From NCBI RefSeq assembly GCF_002814095.1, contig NZ_CP021914.1:62001-126000 (forward strand): a DNA stretch of 64,000 nucleotides, written 5' to 3'. Position 1 is the first letter of the stretch. Every line of letters starts with the position of its first letter. Made by a program: the position numbers and the translations under genes. The notes beneath the pieces are model-generated. The model saw only the letters and a list, made by a program, of their open reading frames with translations, was not told the DNA's origin and searched no databases. Source of the stretch: Sagittula sp. P11. GTDB taxonomy: Bacteria > Pseudomonadota > Alphaproteobacteria > Rhodobacterales > Rhodobacteraceae. Positions 62,755 to 64,000 of this stretch are shown here, piece after piece.

Positions 62755-64000
62755 GTGGCAGAGGATTACGGCAACGACCTCGCGGGGGCGTCGATCCTGG
62801 TGATCGACGACGAACCCGGCATGCGCAACTTCCTCTACAAGACGCTGCAGCCCCGGGTGAAACGGATCGACCTCGCCGCCTCGCCGGACGAGGCGACCGC
62901 CAAGCTGGACGAGAACCACTTCGACCTCGTGATCCTCGACAACGTGATGCCGCGCAAGACCGGGCTGGAATGGGTGACCGAACAGAAGCGGCTCGGCTTC
63001 ATGGCCGAAACCATCCTGATCACCGCCTATGCCGATCTCGAAACCGCCATCGCCGCGCTGCGCGCCGGCGTCTCGGACTTCGTGCTGAAACCCTTCCGCG
63101 CCAACCAGATCCTCGGCGCTGTGGCCCGCACGCTCGACCGCAAGTACCTGCGGCGCGACAACACCCTCCTGCGCCACGAGTTGAACAGCGACCCCAACGG
63201 CGTGAAGATGCTCGGCACCTCCGACACGCTCGGAGAGGTGCGGGCCATGCTGAAGAAGCTCGCGCCCCTGCCGACGCCGGTGCTGTTCACCGGCGCCAGC
63301 GGCACAGGCAAGGAGCTGGCCGCGCGCCAGCTGCATGCGCTCTCCGACCGCGCCGACCGGCCCTTCGTCGCCGTCAACTGCGCCGCCGTGACCCCCGACC
63401 GCATCGCCGAGGAGCTCTTCGGCGACAACGGCGGTGGCGACGGGGCGCTCAAACCGGGCCTTTTCCTGCTGGCCGACGGCGGCACGCTGTTCCTCGACGA
63501 GGTGGCGCAGATGCCGATCCAGGTGCAGGCGGCGCTCCTGCGCGTGCTCGAGGACCAGCGCGTCCGCCCCATCGGCGCCGAGCGGGAGTTTCCCCTCAAC
63601 CTGCGCCTGCTCTTCGCCACCAACGCCGATCTCGACGCGGCGGTGGCGCAGGGCCGTTTCCGCGCCGACCTCTACCACCGCATGAACGTGGTGCGCATCC
63701 ACATGCCGCCGCTGAAGGAGCGGAGCGAGGACATCACCGAACTCGCCGCCTACTTCATGGAACACTTCGCCTGCGTCCTCGGCCTGTCCGGGCTCGAGCT
63801 CTCCGCCGAGACCCTGCTGAAGATGCGCCGCTACGACTGGCCGGGCAACGTGCGCGAGCTGAAGAACATGATCGAACGCTCGGTGATCCTCGGGCAGTTC
63901 CCGCAGGAATTTTCCGGCGATGCCAAGGTGACCGGGGCCCGCGCCACCCTGAACCTCGAACAGGTCATGCAGCGCCACATCCTGCACGTGCTCGACCTCT
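62755..64000 (+). CDS. NtrC-like response regulator lacking the GAFTGA loop, 3' end outside window
   Basis: 415 residues visible from GTG 62755, truncated at the window edge. A receiver domain has phospho-Asp62 (LVILDNVMPRKTG) and Lys112; an AAA+ domain has Walker A GASGTGKE (180-187), Walker B FLDE (246-249) and PGNVRELKNMIERSV. Where sigma-54 activators have ELFG...GAFTGA, this protein has ELFGDNGGGDGALKPGLFLL, about five residues shorter with no GAFTGA. It is probably not a sigma-54 activator; some Rhodobacter regulators of this type act on sigma-70. A Fis-type helix-turn-helix should lie past the edge. Its likely kinase is at 46693. Confidence 0.9.
   Translation, partial: MAEDYGNDLAGASILVIDDEPGMRNFLYKTLQPRVKRIDLAASPDEATAKLDENHFDLVILDNVMPRKTGLEWVTEQKRLGFMAETILITAYADLETAIAALRAGVSDFVLKPFRANQILGAVARTLDRKYLRRDNTLLRHELNSDPNGVKMLGTSDTLGEVRAMLKKLAPLPTPVLFTGASGTGKELAARQLHALSDRADRPFVAVNCAAVTPDRIAEELFGDNGGGDGALKPGLFLLADGGTLFLDEVAQMPIQVQAALLRVLEDQRVRPIGAEREFPLNLRLLFATNADLDAAVAQGRFRADLYHRMNVVRIHMPPLKERSEDITELAAYFMEHFACVLGLSGLELSAETLLKMRRYDWPGNVRELKNMIERSVILGQFPQEFSGDAKVTGARATLNLEQVMQRHILHVLDL

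Overview
This 64-kb window is GC-rich, densely coded DNA. Its gene content is typical of the alphaproteobacterial order Rhodobacterales (Roseobacter group): a Tat-exported formate dehydrogenase with DUF3305/DUF3306 neighbours, an IalB-family protein, an orphan VgrG island and a RepC remnant. The taxonomic call is inference from gene content. No rRNA, tRNA or CRISPR array was seen.

Layout. (1) 1-9062, all minus: one operon for a hydantoinase/5-oxoprolinase pair (HyuA, HyuB) and a dipeptide-type ABC importer (binding protein, permease, a permease-ATPase fusion, and an ATPase cut by the window edge). (2) 9688-13849, plus: a two-gene RND efflux system. (3) 14045-14906, minus: an Xre/MbcA-type antitoxin and RES-domain toxin pair. 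(4) 15477-21528: a spermidine/putrescine-type ABC importer operon ending in a nucleoside phosphorylase of the MTAP/PNP family, with a divergent LacI-type regulator and a 20-bp perfect palindrome between them. The binding-protein gene carries an in-frame amber stop. (5) 21858-33697: a complete aerobic nicotinate degradation cluster, nicC, nicBA, nicR, a TetR regulator, nicE, nicD, nicX, nicF and an SSS-family transporter with a small partner. The pathway runs nicotinate, 6-hydroxynicotinate, 2,5-dihydroxypyridine, N-formylmaleamate, maleamate plus formate, maleate, fumarate. A similar TTCGTRTAC motif precedes three nic transcription units. (6) 33987-39899: a mosaic. Inverted ~143-bp remnants of one transposase 3' end flank a Slam-type outer-membrane translocator, its presumed surface-lipoprotein substrate and a divergent two-component system. 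Fragments of an IS110 transposase and of a RepC plasmid replication protein lie at the right edge. (7) 39926-46504, minus: an IalB-family protein, then an orphan type VI secretion effector island read in the order VgrG, DUF4123 adaptor, unknown protein, WHH-type nuclease toxin, SUKH immunity protein, CDC123-like ATP-grasp protein, PAAR. (8) 46693-64000: a large formate dehydrogenase locus with a sensor kinase, DUF6505, a lipoate/biotin-ligase-like protein, an Mrp ATPase, DUF6494, a cytochrome c, a 4Fe-4S protein, DUF3305, DUF3306, a TorD-type chaperone, a 60-aa Tat peptide, FDH alpha, beta and gamma, a WD40-cytochrome c fusion, a 42-aa membrane peptide and an NtrC-like regulator that runs off the right edge.

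How they work together. NicD releases formate, which the FDH locus could oxidise; the link is inferred from chemistry and proximity only. The sensor kinase at 46693 and the NtrC-like regulator at 62755 bracket the FDH locus and are the obvious candidate pair. The regulator lacks a recognisable GAFTGA loop, so it may not act through sigma-54.
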